Assembly: GCA_963761015.1 (NCBI GenBank)
Contig: CAVXFL010000010.1
Span: 1 to 64,000 of the forward strand
Length of the DNA stretch: 64,000 bases
Direction of reading: 5' to 3'
Source of the DNA: CAVXFL01 sp963761015
GTDB lineage: Bacteria > Pseudomonadota > Alphaproteobacteria > Acetobacterales > Acetobacteraceae
Under the pieces are notes generated by a model that had not been told where the DNA came from, searched no databases, and worked only from the letters and a program-made list of their open reading frames with translations. This document shows, piece by piece, positions 1 through 9,067 of this stretch (the stretch's first letter is position 1; every line of letters starts with the position of its first letter). A program made the position numbers and the translations under genes.

Positions 1-2
1 CA

Positions 3-377
3 CGCCGGTCAGTCGCGTCACGCGCGCGCTTCGACCGCATCTTCCGCCGCCGCGCCGGATTCGCCACTTTGGATCGCCTGCTGGCTCGGCTGCATGCCAA
101 CAAGGCTGAGTTGCTGATGGTGCTGGACCGGCCAAAATCCACTTCACACCAACGGTTCAGAAAACGACATCCGCTGTCAGCTCACCCGGCGAAAGGTGAG
201 TGCCGGAACACGAAGCGACATCGGCCGCGATTGCCGGACGCGCTCCGGCCTGGCCAAAACGTGCGGCAAAAACCGCATCGCGTTCTGGGATTACCTGGGA
301 AGCAGGCTCAGGGTGGCGGGACGCGGATCGTCGAACCACTCGATCATTACGTCAGGGCGCGGACGCGGCCCGCCTAA
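3..377 (+). pseudogene. IS66-like transposase, C-terminal remnant
   Basis: This is the end of a DDE transposase that begins before the window. Frame 3 reads through FDRIFRRRAGFATLDRLLAR and AELLMVLDRP. The reading then moves to frame 1 for HTNGSENDIRCQLTRRK and KTCGKNRIAFWDYLGSRL, and returns to frame 3 for the last residues (DHYVRARTRPA, stop at 375-377). The TNGSEND block sits where IS66-type transposases have their NNAAER block with the catalytic Glu. At least two indels disable it. It lies directly left of IS5 copy A. The family assignment is from memory of similar proteins and could be a sister group of IS66. Confidence 0.6.
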
Positions 378-424
378 CCTGCGGCGATGCCCACACTTTG
401 CCCCTCTTACGCGGCGCAGGCTTA

Positions 425-1469
425 GAGTCTGACTCGAATCGCCCATGCAACTCCAACGCGTTGATTTCCTTAGCAACTCCGATGTCAGGGTTGTTCAAGC
501 CGCGGCGAGGCGGCGCGACATCAGCTTGACGCTGGCGATGTAGAGCCAAGTCACCGAGCTTTCGATCGTCGCTTCAACATCCTTCGCCAGGCGGCGGTTG
601 CGATTCAGCCAGGCGAACGTGCGTTCGACCACCCAGCGACGCGGCAGCAGGACAAAGCCCCGGACCAGGTCCGAACGCTTGACGATCTCGATCGTCCAGT
701 CGCCGAGCTTCGCGATGGCTCCTTTCAGTTTCTCACCGGCGTAGCCGCCATCGGCAAAGACATGGCGCAGCCAGGGAAACGAGTTTCGCACACTCGCCAG
801 CAGATCGGGTGCGCCGTCACGATCCTGCACATTCGCCGGATGCACGATCATCCCGACCGGCAGGCCGATGGTGTCGGTCAGGATATGACGCTTGCGGCCC
901 TTGATCATCTTCTCGGCCGCATAGCCGCGCGGTCCACCGAACTCGGTCGTCTTGGCCGACTGGCTGTCGATCACGCCAGCGGTCGGGCTTGCCTCGCGGC
1001 CGGCGGCTTCGCGCACGTCCATCAGCAGCACATGGTTGACGCTCTGCCAGGTCCCGTTATCCCGCCACGCATAGAAATACCGCTGCACGGTGGTGTATGG
1101 CGGGAACTCCTTGGGCAGCCGCCGCCACTGGCAGCCCGACTGGGCGATGTAGAAGATGGCGTCGACGACATCTCGCAGGCGGGTGTGGCGCTTCCGCCCA
1201 CGCTCGGCCGGCGGCGGCAGGTGCACCTCGATCACCGACCACTCCTCGTCGGTGGTATCGCTTGCATAGCGCAGACCGTCGCGCCGATACCTGGCACGCG
1301 TGATTTCAGTCCAGGCCATGATGTCACTCCTCGGTGTCTTCGCAACCCGAGAGAATCGCGCCACTGAAATCACGCAACCCCCTGCGCCAGCCAGCGACCG
1401 CGCGCAACCAACACCCAAGTCGTTGAAATAACTCGAAGGTCCGTTCCGGATAAATTCCGGGTCAGCCTC
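425..1469 (-). mobile_element. IS5-family element (IS1031-type), copy A
   Basis: A 1045-bp element. Its transposase-proximal end reads GAGGCTGACCCGGAATTTAT on the minus strand and its other end reads GAGTCTGACTCGAATCG, which form imperfect terminal inverted repeats. It is flanked by TTA at 422-424 and TTA at 1470-1472, a 3-bp TNA target duplication as expected for the IS1031 subgroup of IS5. The matching flanks indicate a simple insertion that has not recombined since. Near-identical copies lie at 6468-7514 and 11873-12918. Confidence 0.9.
495..1319 (-). CDS. IS5-family transposase (copy A)
   Basis: A 274-aa DDE transposase that cuts and rejoins the element ends. The first Asp is in GVIDSQSAKTTE, the second in VFADGGYAG, and the Glu in VVERTFAWLNRNRRLAKD, the IS5/IS4-type C1 signature. 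The N-terminal part (DTTDEEWSVIEVHLPPP, SGCQWRRLP) is the DUF4096-like domain of these proteins. The reading frame is open a further 99 bases upstream, but the ATG at 1319 gives the same 274-aa protein as the other two copies and follows a GAGGAGTGAC ribosome-binding region. It differs from copies B and C by very few residues (for example TTEFGG instead of TTESGG). It appears intact and could supply transposase to all copies. Confidence 0.92.
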   Translation of the reverse strand: MAWTEITRARYRRDGLRYASDTTDEEWSVIEVHLPPPAERGRKRHTRLRDVVDAIFYIAQSGCQWRRLPKEFPPYTTVQRYFYAWRDNGTWQSVNHVLLMDVREAAGREASPTAGVIDSQSAKTTEFGGPRGYAAEKMIKGRKRHILTDTIGLPVGMIVHPANVQDRDGAPDLLASVRNSFPWLRHVFADGGYAGEKLKGAIAKLGDWTIEIVKRSDLVRGFVLLPRRWVVERTFAWLNRNRRLAKDVEATIESSVTWLYIASVKLMSRRLAAA

Positions 1470-1600
1470 TTAGTCAGCAATCGTCCTTGCTCTCTGAGCC
1501 GGGATGCCAGATCGAAACGAATTGGCGTCGCGGAGGCCATTGCGCCTTGACTTACCGCAACTGGCCGGGAACGATCGCGACAAAATCCCGGAGGAAGCGG

Positions 1601-3246
1601 ATGAAAGGGATCGGGCTCGGCGCGGTGGCGGCACTGCTCATCGGGGCCAGCTCGGCGGCGCGCCCGGCGCTGGCGGCGGATTGCGGCGCGCTCGCGCATC
1701 TGCAACTGCCGGACACCACGATCATGGCGGCCGACGCCATTCCGGCCGGCAGCTTCACCCCGCCCGGCGGAAAAGCGATCCCGAATCTTCCGGCTTTCTG
1801 TCGCGTCATCGCGACGCTCAAACCGACATCGCAATCCGATATCCGCGTCGAGATCGGATGCCGCAAGCCGGCTGGAACGGCGATCTCAACGGCACCGGCA
1901 ATGGCGGCTACGCCGGCAACATCATCTATGCCGAACTGGAGAACGGGCTGAAACTCGGCTTCGCCGTGGTCAACTCCGACCTGGGCACGCGTCCGGCTAC
2001 CACTTTCAATGGCGAGCCGCTGGTCGGGCAGCCGGAGAAATGGATCGATTTCGGCTGGCGGGCCACGCACCTGATGACCGAGTTCGGCAAGAAGGTTGTT
2101 GCCGCGTTCTACGGCCGATCCGCGCGTCACGCGCTGTTCAGCGGCTGCTCCACCGGCGGCGGACAGGCTCTTCACGAGGCCGAGCAGTTCCCCGAGGACT
2201 ACGACGGCATCCTGGGCGGCGCGCCGGCCGAGAACCGCACGCATGTCCATACCGACGTCCTGTGGGACTATGCCGCGACGCACGCCGCGCCGGACAGCGT
2301 GATCCCGGCCGAGACGGCGGCGGCCGTTACCAAGGCGGTGGTGGCCGCGTGCGGAATTGAGAGCGGCAGCTTGCCCGGCGACCCGTTCCTCACCGATCCG
2401 CGCTTTTGCCACTGGGACCCCGCCACGCTCGCCTGCAAGGGCGGCGAGAGGAAGCAATGCCTGGACCCGGCGCAGGTGCAGGCGCTCCGCCTGATCTATG
2501 ACGGGCCGCGCGACCCGCAAACTTACGCGCTGATCTATCCTGGCATGAGCCGCGGTAGCGAGAGCGGCAGCGTGTTCGCGCTGCCGTTCCTCGACGGCCT
2601 GCTCACCCTGCCCGGCGAGCCCGCGCACCAGCCGGGATTCGCCGGCCTGTTCTTCTGGGTGTTCGGCAAGGACTGGGATTGGCGAAGCTTCGATTACGCT
2701 AGCGACATGGCGAAAGTGGACGCGGTGCTGGCCAAGGATCTAAACGCCAACAGCCCCGACCTGAAACGCTTCGCCGCGCATGGCGGCAAGCTGATCCTGT
2801 ATCACGGCTGGGCCGACCCGCTGGTCGTGCCGCAGGACGACATCGATTATTACCTGCGCGTGGTGGGCGCCGAGGGCGACCTCGCGCGGACGCAAAACTT
2901 CGCACGCGTATTTATGGCGCCGGGCATGGGCCACTGCTTCGGCGGTCCCGGCCCCAACTCGTTCGGCGGCTGGCTGCAGCAGCCGGTGCCCGCCGACCCC
3001 GATCACAACATTCTGCTGGCCTTGCGGCGCTGGGTGGATCAGGGGGTCGCGCCGGATAGGCTCATTGCCACGAAATACAACGGCGACGCGAAGGCGAACG
3101 GCGTGGCGATAACCCGCCCGCTCTGCCCGTTCCCGAAAGTGGCGCGCTTCAAGGGAGCCGGCGACAAGAACAATGTAGAAAATTTCGATTGCGTGGTGGA
3201 CAACAACCACGACAACCCGGAGGCCGCGCCACGATACCTGCGCTGA
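1601..3246 (+). pseudogene. tannase/feruloyl esterase family protein, frameshifted
   Basis: A secreted serine esterase of the tannase family (PF07519), which hydrolyses gallate or feruloyl esters. The ATG at 1601 follows GGAGGAAGCGG and encodes a signal peptide (MKGIGLGAVAALLIGASS, cleavage near LAA/DCG) in frame 2. After RVEIG near 1855 the homologous reading continues in frame 1 (MPQAGWNGDLNGTGNGGYAG). A missing base in the expected RVEIWMP codons explains the shift. Downstream are the nucleophile motif FSGCSTGGGQALHEAEQ, an acid Asp in HGWADPLVVPQDD and the catalytic His in APGMGHCFGGPGPN. Full-length apart from the single shift, so it is either recently inactivated or carries a sequence error. 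It lies just right of IS5 copy A. Confidence 0.85.
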
Positions 3247-3942
3247 TTTTCCCCGTTGCATATCCGCCCCGCGGAAGCAAAGAGAGTTGCTCCGGCGTCT
3301 CTTCCGCGCCAGCTAGCCCGAATTTCTCAAACCGGCGAGTGGAACATGGAGCATCGATGCTGTGATGCGTTCCCAAAACGAAGGGCTGAGCATCGGGTTC
3401 TCGTGGGCAGCGATCACCACCAAGACAGCCTGCATCGACTGTCCGCTTGGTGCAAGAGCGCGACAACACGACGAATGGATTCCCGCTGGGAAGCGCACAC
3501 GGACATGGACAGGCCCCGACTTGTTGGCGGTTACCGAGCGCCTCGATATCGGCCAGCACCGTCCCGCCCATGCCGCGCTGGCCATGGCGTCTATAGTCGT
3601 CCTGACGGACCTGCGCGGATCACCGCAACCTTGTCGTGGCTCAACACGGTGATTCGCGACCTGGGTGCCGGCCAGCTTGGCGGTAGTTGTTCGCCTGCCG
3701 CCGCGCGCACTGCCTTGATCACAGCAGAATTGAGTCGCCGCAAGAGGCCCGGATGGGCCGGGCCGTGGTCCCGCCGACGGGCTGCAACGCACGCGTAACG
3801 GCGTGGTCGGAGACGTTCCGGCCAGCGTGCCCAGGGCCGAGGTCATCAAAACCCGTCACGCGCTACGGCATGCATGAGTGTTCCGTATGCCTCCGGGGAC
3901 GACCGCCTTGCATGGGTAGCCGTGGCTCGGTCTGCTGGGGAC
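3247..3942. other. Gene-free stretch with a possible IS1380-type end
   Basis: No open frame in this stretch resembles a known protein on either strand. At 3314-3328 it contains TAGCCCGAATTTCTCA, nearly identical to TAGCCCGGATTTCTCA at 14674-14689, which lies just in front of an IS1380-type transposase start. The stretch is therefore most likely eroded insertion-sequence DNA between the esterase and the IS66 that follows. Confidence 0.35.
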
Positions 3943-4383
3943 ATGAGCGGAAGCAAGCGTGTGGTTGCCACTGTGGCAGCCACAGATAGCGAGGCAAGGC
4001 CTCGCATGGAAATCGTCAGCGAGCGGCGGCGCGTGTATGACGCGAACTTCCGAGCCTTGGTTGTGGCCGAGGCGGTGGAGCCCGGCGCTCGCATCCAGGA
4101 AGTCGCGAGGCGCCACGGCGTCTGCGCGAGCTTGATCTATCGCTGGCGGCGGCTGGCGCAGAGCGAGCCGCCCGGGAATTCGGCGGTGCGGCTGTTCCCG
4201 GTGCGGATCGCCACGCTCCCCGCGGCGGCATCGGTTTCCACCCCGCCGACGCGGCGTGACGTGCCAAAACCGCGCCGCCGCGGGGTCATCGAGATTGATC
4301 TGGCCGGCGGGGTGCGGGTGAGCGTTGACGAGCGGGTGAACGCCGCGGCGTTGCGCCGCGTGCTGTCGGCATTGCGCGGATGA
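3943..4383 (+). CDS. tnpA: IS66 TnpA-like accessory protein
   Basis: A small helix-turn-helix protein of IS66 elements (PF01527 type). The HTH is in VAEAVEPGARIQEVARRHGV followed by CASLIYRWRRLAQ. The C-terminal part VIEIDLAGGVRVSVDE then ALRRVLSALRG matches the usual TnpA tail. The frame is open from 3874, but the ATG at 3943 (MSGSKRV) gives a normal length of 146 aa; the ATG at 4006 is another option. The stop overlaps the tnpB start (ATGA at 4380), so the two are translationally coupled. Confidence 0.8.
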   Translation: MSGSKRVVATVAATDSEARPRMEIVSERRRVYDANFRALVVAEAVEPGARIQEVARRHGVCASLIYRWRRLAQSEPPGNSAVRLFPVRIATLPAAASVSTPPTRRDVPKPRRRGVIEIDLAGGVRVSVDERVNAAALRRVLSALRG

Positions 4384-4727
4384 TCGGCCCGCCCGTCGGC
4401 GTGCGCGTCTGGCTCGCGGCGGGCACGACTGACATGCGCCGCGGCATGAACGGCCTGGCGCTGCAAGTGCAGCAGGCGCTGCAATGTGATCCGCACGCGG
4501 GCGATGTTTACGTCTTCAGAGGCCGCCGGGGTGATCTTTTGAAAATTCTCTGGCATGACGGTCTCGGCATGTCGCTTTACGCCAAGCGGTTGGAACGCGG
4601 CCGGTTCATCTGGCCGTCGCCGGCTGACGGCGTCATTTCAATCTCCGCGGCACAGCTGGCTTACATGCTTGAAGGAATCGATTGGCGGCATCCGCAACGA
4701 ACCTGGCGGCCGGAATTCGCCGGCTGA
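4380..4727 (+). CDS. tnpB: IS66 TnpB-like accessory protein
   Basis: A 115-aa IS66 Orf2 protein (PF05717) required for transposition of these elements, biochemical role not established. Diagnostic blocks are VRVWLAAGTTDMRRGMNGLA, VYVFRGRRGDLLKILWHDG and GMSLYAKRLERGRFIWP. It is full-length and uninterrupted. Its ATG overlaps the tnpA stop by four bases, and tnpC starts 65 bases downstream. Confidence 0.88.
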   Translation: MIGPPVGVRVWLAAGTTDMRRGMNGLALQVQQALQCDPHAGDVYVFRGRRGDLLKILWHDGLGMSLYAKRLERGRFIWPSPADGVISISAAQLAYMLEGIDWRHPQRTWRPEFAG

Positions 4728-4791
4728 AAAAGCGGCAGTTCGAGCATAATTCGTATTACGCGCGATCGGCCGATGTGTTTCAATCGGCGGC

Positions 4792-5707
4792 GTGACGACA
4801 CCTGCCAATTCGCTGCAAGCGGAAGTCGACAGACTGGGCGCGGCGCTCGCCGCCGAACAGGACGCGCGGCGCGAAGCGGAAGTGCGCGCCGCCGCGGCCG
4901 AGGCATATGTCGCACATCTCAAGCTGGAGATTGCGAAATACCGGCATGATCGCTTTGCGCCGTCCTCGGAACGAGGTCGCAAATTGCTCGATCAGATGGA
5001 GCTTGAGCTTGAGGACGCCGAGACGGGGTTGAGCGAGGATGCGGCGGCCGCCGAGGCCGAGCAGAACGGTGAGACCAACGTGCGTGGCTTTACCCGCCGC
5101 AAGCCGGTGCGGGCGCCCTTGCCGGCGCATCTGCCGCGCGAGCGCGTCGTGGTTCCCGCGCCGACCGCCTGCCCGTGCTGCGGCGGCAAGCTGGTGAAGC
5201 TCGGCGAGAGCGTTACCGAAACTCTGGAATCCGTTCCGCGCCAATGGAAGGTGATCCAGACGGTGCGGGAGAAACTCGCCTACCGCGCCTGCGAGACCAT
5301 CACGCAGCCGCCGGCGCCGTTCCACCCGATATCGCGCGGGCGGGCGGGGCCGAACTTGCTGGCGATGATCCTGGACGCGAAATTCGCGCAACACCAGCCG
5401 CTGGGAAGCGTTCACCCGCTTCCTCGATGACGGCCGCGTTTGCCTCACCAATAATGCAGCGGAGCGCGCCCTCAGAGGCATTGCCCTCGGCAGAAAATGC
5501 TGGCTCTTCGCCGGTTCCGACCGCGGCGGCGAGCGCGCAGCGGCGATGTTTTCACTGATCCTCACCTGCAAGCTGAACGGCGCTGATCTGCGTGCTTGGC
5601 TCGCCGACGTGCTCGCGCGGATCGCCGATCACCCCGCTTCCCGATTACCCGAGTTGTTGCCCTGGAACTGGGCGCGACTGATCCAGCGTGAGCGCGCGGC
5701 GGCCTGA
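4792..5707 (+). pseudogene. tnpC: IS66 transposase TnpC with internal deletion
   Basis: The gene starts with GTG at 4792. The first about 203 residues are normal: a coiled-coil start (AAEQDARREAEVRAAAAEAY), the zinc-binding block TACPCCGGKLVKLGE and the end ILDAKFAQHQPL. At about 5401 the sequence jumps to the C-terminal part in another frame: WEAFTRFLDDGRVCLTNNAA, then ERALRGIALGRKCWLFAGSD and ELLPWNWARLIQRERAAA, stop 5705-5707. About 230 residues of the DDE core that intact relatives have between these blocks are missing, including both catalytic Asp residues. The element cannot move by its own transposase. Confidence 0.88.
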
Positions 5708-5944
5708 TTGGCGGCGCCGAGCTTCGTCTTTGCCCTGAGCCGCGTGGCCGAACTGCTCGGCGAGGACGAGGATTTGTTGCGCGATCTTGCGCTGGAGATG
5801 GAACCGGAGGATGGCTGCCTGACGGTTCTGGAAACCGATGACCTGTCCACTCTGGCATTCTCAGAGGACGGGATCGAATATCTCAAGCAGCTTCTCAGCG
5901 ACTACAAGGAAGCGCTCCGCCGACCACCCAAGTCCAACCGTTGA
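5708..5944 (+). CDS. Small IS66-associated protein
   Basis: A 78-aa acidic protein read from a TTG at 5708, immediately after the tnpC stop. It contains FVFALSRVAELLGEDEDLLR and AFSEDGIEYLKQLLSDYK. Similar short ORFs commonly follow tnpC in alphaproteobacterial IS66 elements; their function is unknown. A different accessory ORF occupies the same position in the complete IS66 at 8736-9062. Confidence 0.6.
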   Translation: MAAPSFVFALSRVAELLGEDEDLLRDLALEMEPEDGCLTVLETDDLSTLAFSEDGIEYLKQLLSDYKEALRRPPKSNR

Positions 5945-6129
5945 CACCCGTGGTCCTGGGCGGACGGATACGGTGAAACTCGAATGGACGAACGCGCCAG
6001 ATGGCTGGAACAGGCGATCCACTATCCTACCCACTAGAGCGGTATCAGGCGGGGTGGAATTGTAGAAGGGGATTCCGAATCACCCCGAAGATGCGATTCG
6101 TGGCTCTCCGGCAACGGCCAGAGGGCGCC

Positions 6130-6467
6130 ATGGGGTGGCGGCGGGGACAGGCTTATTCGCAGGATCTACGCGATCGGGTGCTTGCCGCTGAAGGCAGCGC
6201 CCGCGACGTCGCGGCTCCGCTGGAGGCTCAGCGTCTCGTACGTGGTCGAGGTCCGGCAGCGGCGCGAGCGCTTCGGCGAGACCATGGCGCGGCCGCAGCG
6301 CTCGCACACGCCGCGCCGGCTTTCGGCTTGGCACGCTGTCATTGCGGAGCGCGTGCGCGAACAGCCGAATGCAACGATTGGCGAACTCCGCGAATGGCTG
6401 TTCGACACCCACGGTCTGCGGGTCAGCATGGGGCTGATGTGGAACACGCTCGACCGGCTCGGGCTCA
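6130..6467 (+). pseudogene. IS630-family transposase, N-terminal part, cut by IS5 copy B
   Basis: The reading starts with MGWRRGQAYSQDLRDRVLAA, typical of the IS630 helix-turn-helix domain. It shifts by one frame near 6218 into SVSYVVEVRQRRERFGETMA and continues to ELREWLFDTHGLRVSMGLMW then NTLDRLGL, where the protein is interrupted by the end of IS5 copy B at 6468. The catalytic DDE half is absent and I do not find it beside any of the other IS5 copies. The gene is inactivated twice. Confidence 0.8.
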
Positions 6468-7514
6468 GAGGCTGACCCGGAATCTATCCGGAACGGACCT
6501 TCGAGTTATTTCAACGACTTGGGTGTTGGTTGCGCGCGGTCGCTGGCTGGCGCAGGGGGTTGCGTGATTTCAGTGGCGACGATTTTCTCGGGTTGCGAAG
6601 ACACCGAGGAGTGACATCATGGCCTGGACTGAAATCACGCGTGCCAGGTATCGGCGCGACGGTCTGCGCTATGCAAGCGATACCACCGACGAGGAGTGGT
6701 CGGTGATCGAGGTGCACCTGCCGCCGCCGGCCGAGCGTGGGCGGAAGCGCCACACCCGCCTGCGAGATGTCGTCGACGCCATCTTCTACATCGCCCAGTC
6801 GGGCTGCCAGTGGCGGCGGCTGCCCAAGGAGTTCCCGCCATACACCACCGTGCAGCGGTATTTCTATGCGTGGCGGGATAACGGGACCTGGCAGAGCGTC
6901 AACCATGTGCTGCTGATGGACGTGCGCGAAGCCGCCGGCCGCGAGGCAAGCCCGACCGCTGGCGTGATCGACAGCCAGTCGGCCAAGACGACCGAGTCCG
7001 GTGGACCGCGCGGCTATGCGGCCGAGAAGATGATCAAAGGGCGCAAGCGTCATATCCTCACCGACACCATCGGCCTGCCGGTCGGGATGATCGTGCATCC
7101 GGCGAATGTGCAGGATCGTGACGGCGCACCCGATCTGCTGGCGAGTGTGCGAAACTCGTTTCCCTGGCTGCGCCATGTCTTTGCCGATGGCGGCTACGCC
7201 GGTGAGAAACTGAAAGGAGCCATCGCGAAGCTCGGCGACTGGACGATCGAGATCGTCAAGCGTTCGGACCTCGTCCGCGGCTTTGTCCTGCTGCCGCGTC
7301 GCTGGGTGGTCGAACGCACGTTCGCCTGGCTGAATCGCAACCGCCGCCTGGCGAAGGATGTTGAAGCGACGATCGAAAGCTCGGTGACTTGGCTCTACAT
7401 CGCCAGCGTAAAGTTGATGTCGCGCCGCCTCGCCGCGGCTTAAACAACCCTGACATCGGAGTTGCTAAGGAAATCAACGCGTTGGAGTTGCATGGGCGAT
7501 TCGAGTCGAACTCT
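6468..7514 (+). mobile_element. IS5-family element (IS1031-type), copy B
   Basis: A 1047-bp element nearly identical to copies A and C. It begins GAGGCTGACCCGGAATCTAT and ends with the complement of GAGTTCGACTCGAATCG. The flanks are TCA on the left (6465-6467) and TGA on the right (7515-7517), so there is no proper target duplication. It joins a truncated IS630 to a truncated IS1182 transposase, which points to rearrangement through IS5 copies. Confidence 0.9.
6619..7443 (+). CDS. IS5-family transposase (copy B)
   Basis: A 274-aa DDE transposase. Asp residues lie in GVIDSQSAKTTE and VFADGGYAG, and the Glu in VVERTFAWLNRNRRLAKD. The ATG at 6619 follows GAGGAGTGACATC. The protein is uninterrupted and differs from copy C by one residue in the part compared (SGCQWRRLP here, SGCQWRLLP in C), so these copies are of recent common origin and probably still active. 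Confidence 0.93.
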   Translation: MAWTEITRARYRRDGLRYASDTTDEEWSVIEVHLPPPAERGRKRHTRLRDVVDAIFYIAQSGCQWRRLPKEFPPYTTVQRYFYAWRDNGTWQSVNHVLLMDVREAAGREASPTAGVIDSQSAKTTESGGPRGYAAEKMIKGRKRHILTDTIGLPVGMIVHPANVQDRDGAPDLLASVRNSFPWLRHVFADGGYAGEKLKGAIAKLGDWTIEIVKRSDLVRGFVLLPRRWVVERTFAWLNRNRRLAKDVEATIESSVTWLYIASVKLMSRRLAAA

Positions 7515-8489
7515 GACCGATGGACCTCGTTGCGGCCTGGGCACATACGGCTCCATCCCGGCTTTCTCGCAGGCTTCGATATCCTCGATCTTGAAATACC
7601 CTCGATCGGCGACGACCGCGATTTGTTCCACGCCGAGAATTTCCTTTGCCGGCTCCGCCGTCTCGGTCAGCAGGCCCATATCGAGAACCTGGTTGGTGAC
7701 CTGCTGCTCGACGATCAGCTTGTGCTTGGTGTCTACCGCGACCTGCACATTGTAGCCGACCGCAACATGCGTGTGCGCCGCCATGGCGCGGCTGTCGGGG
7801 TCGGTGAGCGAGATCTGATCCTCGCCCGTGCGGTCGAGTTCCGCCAGCATTTCCTGGCATCGTGTGCGGCGCTCGCGGACCGCGGCGATCTTCGCCGCCA
7901 GGTTCTTCACCCGCGAACCGCCGGCGGTTTGCTCGGCGGCATCGCTCGTGTCGAGCCGCTGAAGGTAGTCGTCGAGCTTTGCATCAGCCAGCCTGATGAA
8001 CTCGGCGAGCGAGGCGCGCGTGAAATTGCGGTCCTTGTTGTTCACGGCCTTGATCCGCGTGCCATCCACCGCCAGCAGCTCGCGGCCGAACAGGTCCAAC
8101 TGCCGGCATAACAGGACGAATTGTCGAAACACCGGACGGAAGGCGCTGCGGTTGTCGCGGCGGAAATCGGCGATAGTCTTGAAGTCGGGCTTCAGGTGCC
8201 GCAGCAGCCAGATCACCTCGATGTTGCGGTGGGTTTCGGCTTCCAGTCGCCGGCTGGACCGGATCCGGTTCAGGTAGCCGTAGACGTACAGCTTCAGCAG
8301 ATCAGCGGGCGCGTAGCCGGGCCGCCCGGTTTCTTTGGGCAGAACGCGACCGAAACCCGCGGCTGCGAGATCAAGCCCGTCGACAAAAGACTCGATAAAC
8401 CGCACCGGGTTCTCCGGCCCGACATAGTCGTCCAGCGATTCCGGCAGGAGCAGCGTTTGCGATCGGTCGTGGCCCACGATGTGCGTCAT
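7515..8489 (-). pseudogene. IS1182-family transposase, C-terminus lost at IS5 copy B
   Basis: The protein starts with MTHIVGHDRSQTLLLPESLD at 8489. The family blocks FVDGLDLAAAGFGRVLPKET, RPGYAPADLLKLYVYGYLNR and LLAVDGTRIKAVNNKDRNF follow. The native sequence ends after 325 residues at EPYVPRPQRGPSV. The next residues are encoded by IS5 copy B and end at 7440. Members of this family have roughly 480 residues, and the C-terminal region with the catalytic Glu is missing. The upstream end of this element is separated from its flank by the IS66 inserted at 8562. Confidence 0.88.
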
Positions 8490-8553
8490 GCCCCGATTCT
8501 AGCGGCCGCACCGCCGAGTCGGAATCCGTTGCGATTCAGTTTTCACACGGTCT

Positions 8554-8561
8554 GCTTGATT
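8554..8561. repeat. Target duplication of IS66, left copy
   Basis: GCTTGATT, identical to 11598-11605 on the other side of the IS66 element. An 8-bp duplication is the IS66 norm. Confidence 0.92.
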
Positions 8562-8607
8562 GTAAGCGTCGCGCCGGAGCCACCGGGCTTGGCGGATTGA
8601 TTCCGTG

Positions 8608-8715
8608 CTATGCTGCCGCGGCGTAGCCCGCGCTGCTGTCCCTGGGAGCCGGCCGCCAATTCCATGGTAGCAGTTCGTCCAGCGTAAGCCACGCGGGGCT
8701 GACCTCGTTGCGCGT
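8608..8715 (-). pseudogene. Second TnpC-like C-terminal tail inside IS66
   Basis: Minus-strand reading RNEVSPAWLTLDELLPWN followed by WRPAPRDSSAGYAAAA and a stop at 8608. It resembles the end of TnpC (HELDTLLPWNWRQSRSERD in the intact gene) but lies beyond the accessory ORF, between it and the element end. It has no start of its own. It is probably a relic of recombination between two IS66 relatives. Confidence 0.5.
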
Positions 8716-8735
8716 CGACGGGGATGGTGCTGCCG

Positions 8736-9062
8736 TTACGAGCCTTGCCGTCGCAGCCGCTTCACGCGGTGCTTCTGGTAAGCGATGATTTCGCGTGAGA
8801 GAGGCAGGCGCGGGTCGAAGCGGAGATGGGTGATGGAGGCGAACACCGCCTCGGACTTCGCGATATCAGTCTCGACCCGGCAAACGATCCCGCCCTCGTC
8901 GCCGGCGTAGCTGATCCAGGTCACGCTGCAGTTGGGCGGCATGGCGACGCCGCGCTCTTTCTTCAGGGCGAGCTGCACCTCGGGCGTGACCCGCGCTGGA
9001 ACGGGCAGAGCCGCGCTGAGCCGTTCCATCAGACGTTCGACTTGATCGGGGCGGTCGATCAT
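8736..9062 (-). CDS. IS66-associated protein of unknown function
   Basis: A 108-aa protein starting MIDRPDQVERLMERLSAALP, with TWISYAGDEGGIVCRVETD in the middle and a basic end (AYQKHRVKRLRRQGS). It begins five bases after the tnpC stop and is therefore probably co-translated with it. No catalytic motif is visible. I do not recognise a named family beyond its habit of sitting behind tnpC. Confidence 0.6.
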   Translation of the reverse strand: MIDRPDQVERLMERLSAALPVPARVTPEVQLALKKERGVAMPPNCSVTWISYAGDEGGIVCRVETDIAKSEAVFASITHLRFDPRLPLSREIIAYQKHRVKRLRRQGS

Positions 9063-9067
9063 CGGTC

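Larger units (their letters stand above)
3943..5944 (+). mobile_element. IS66-family element, internally deleted (coding part)
   Basis: Four consecutive genes in IS66 order (tnpA, tnpB, tnpC, small accessory ORF) on the plus strand. The tnpC gene has lost its catalytic centre. I could not find terminal GTAAGCG repeats or a target duplication like those of the complete IS66 at 8562-11597, so only the coding part is delimited here. Confidence 0.75.

Noticed and set aside
1552..2628. A long open frame antisense to the esterase gene
   Set aside because: It is a GC-rich shadow frame with Arg/Ala/Gly-heavy composition; the plus strand has the conserved esterase motifs.
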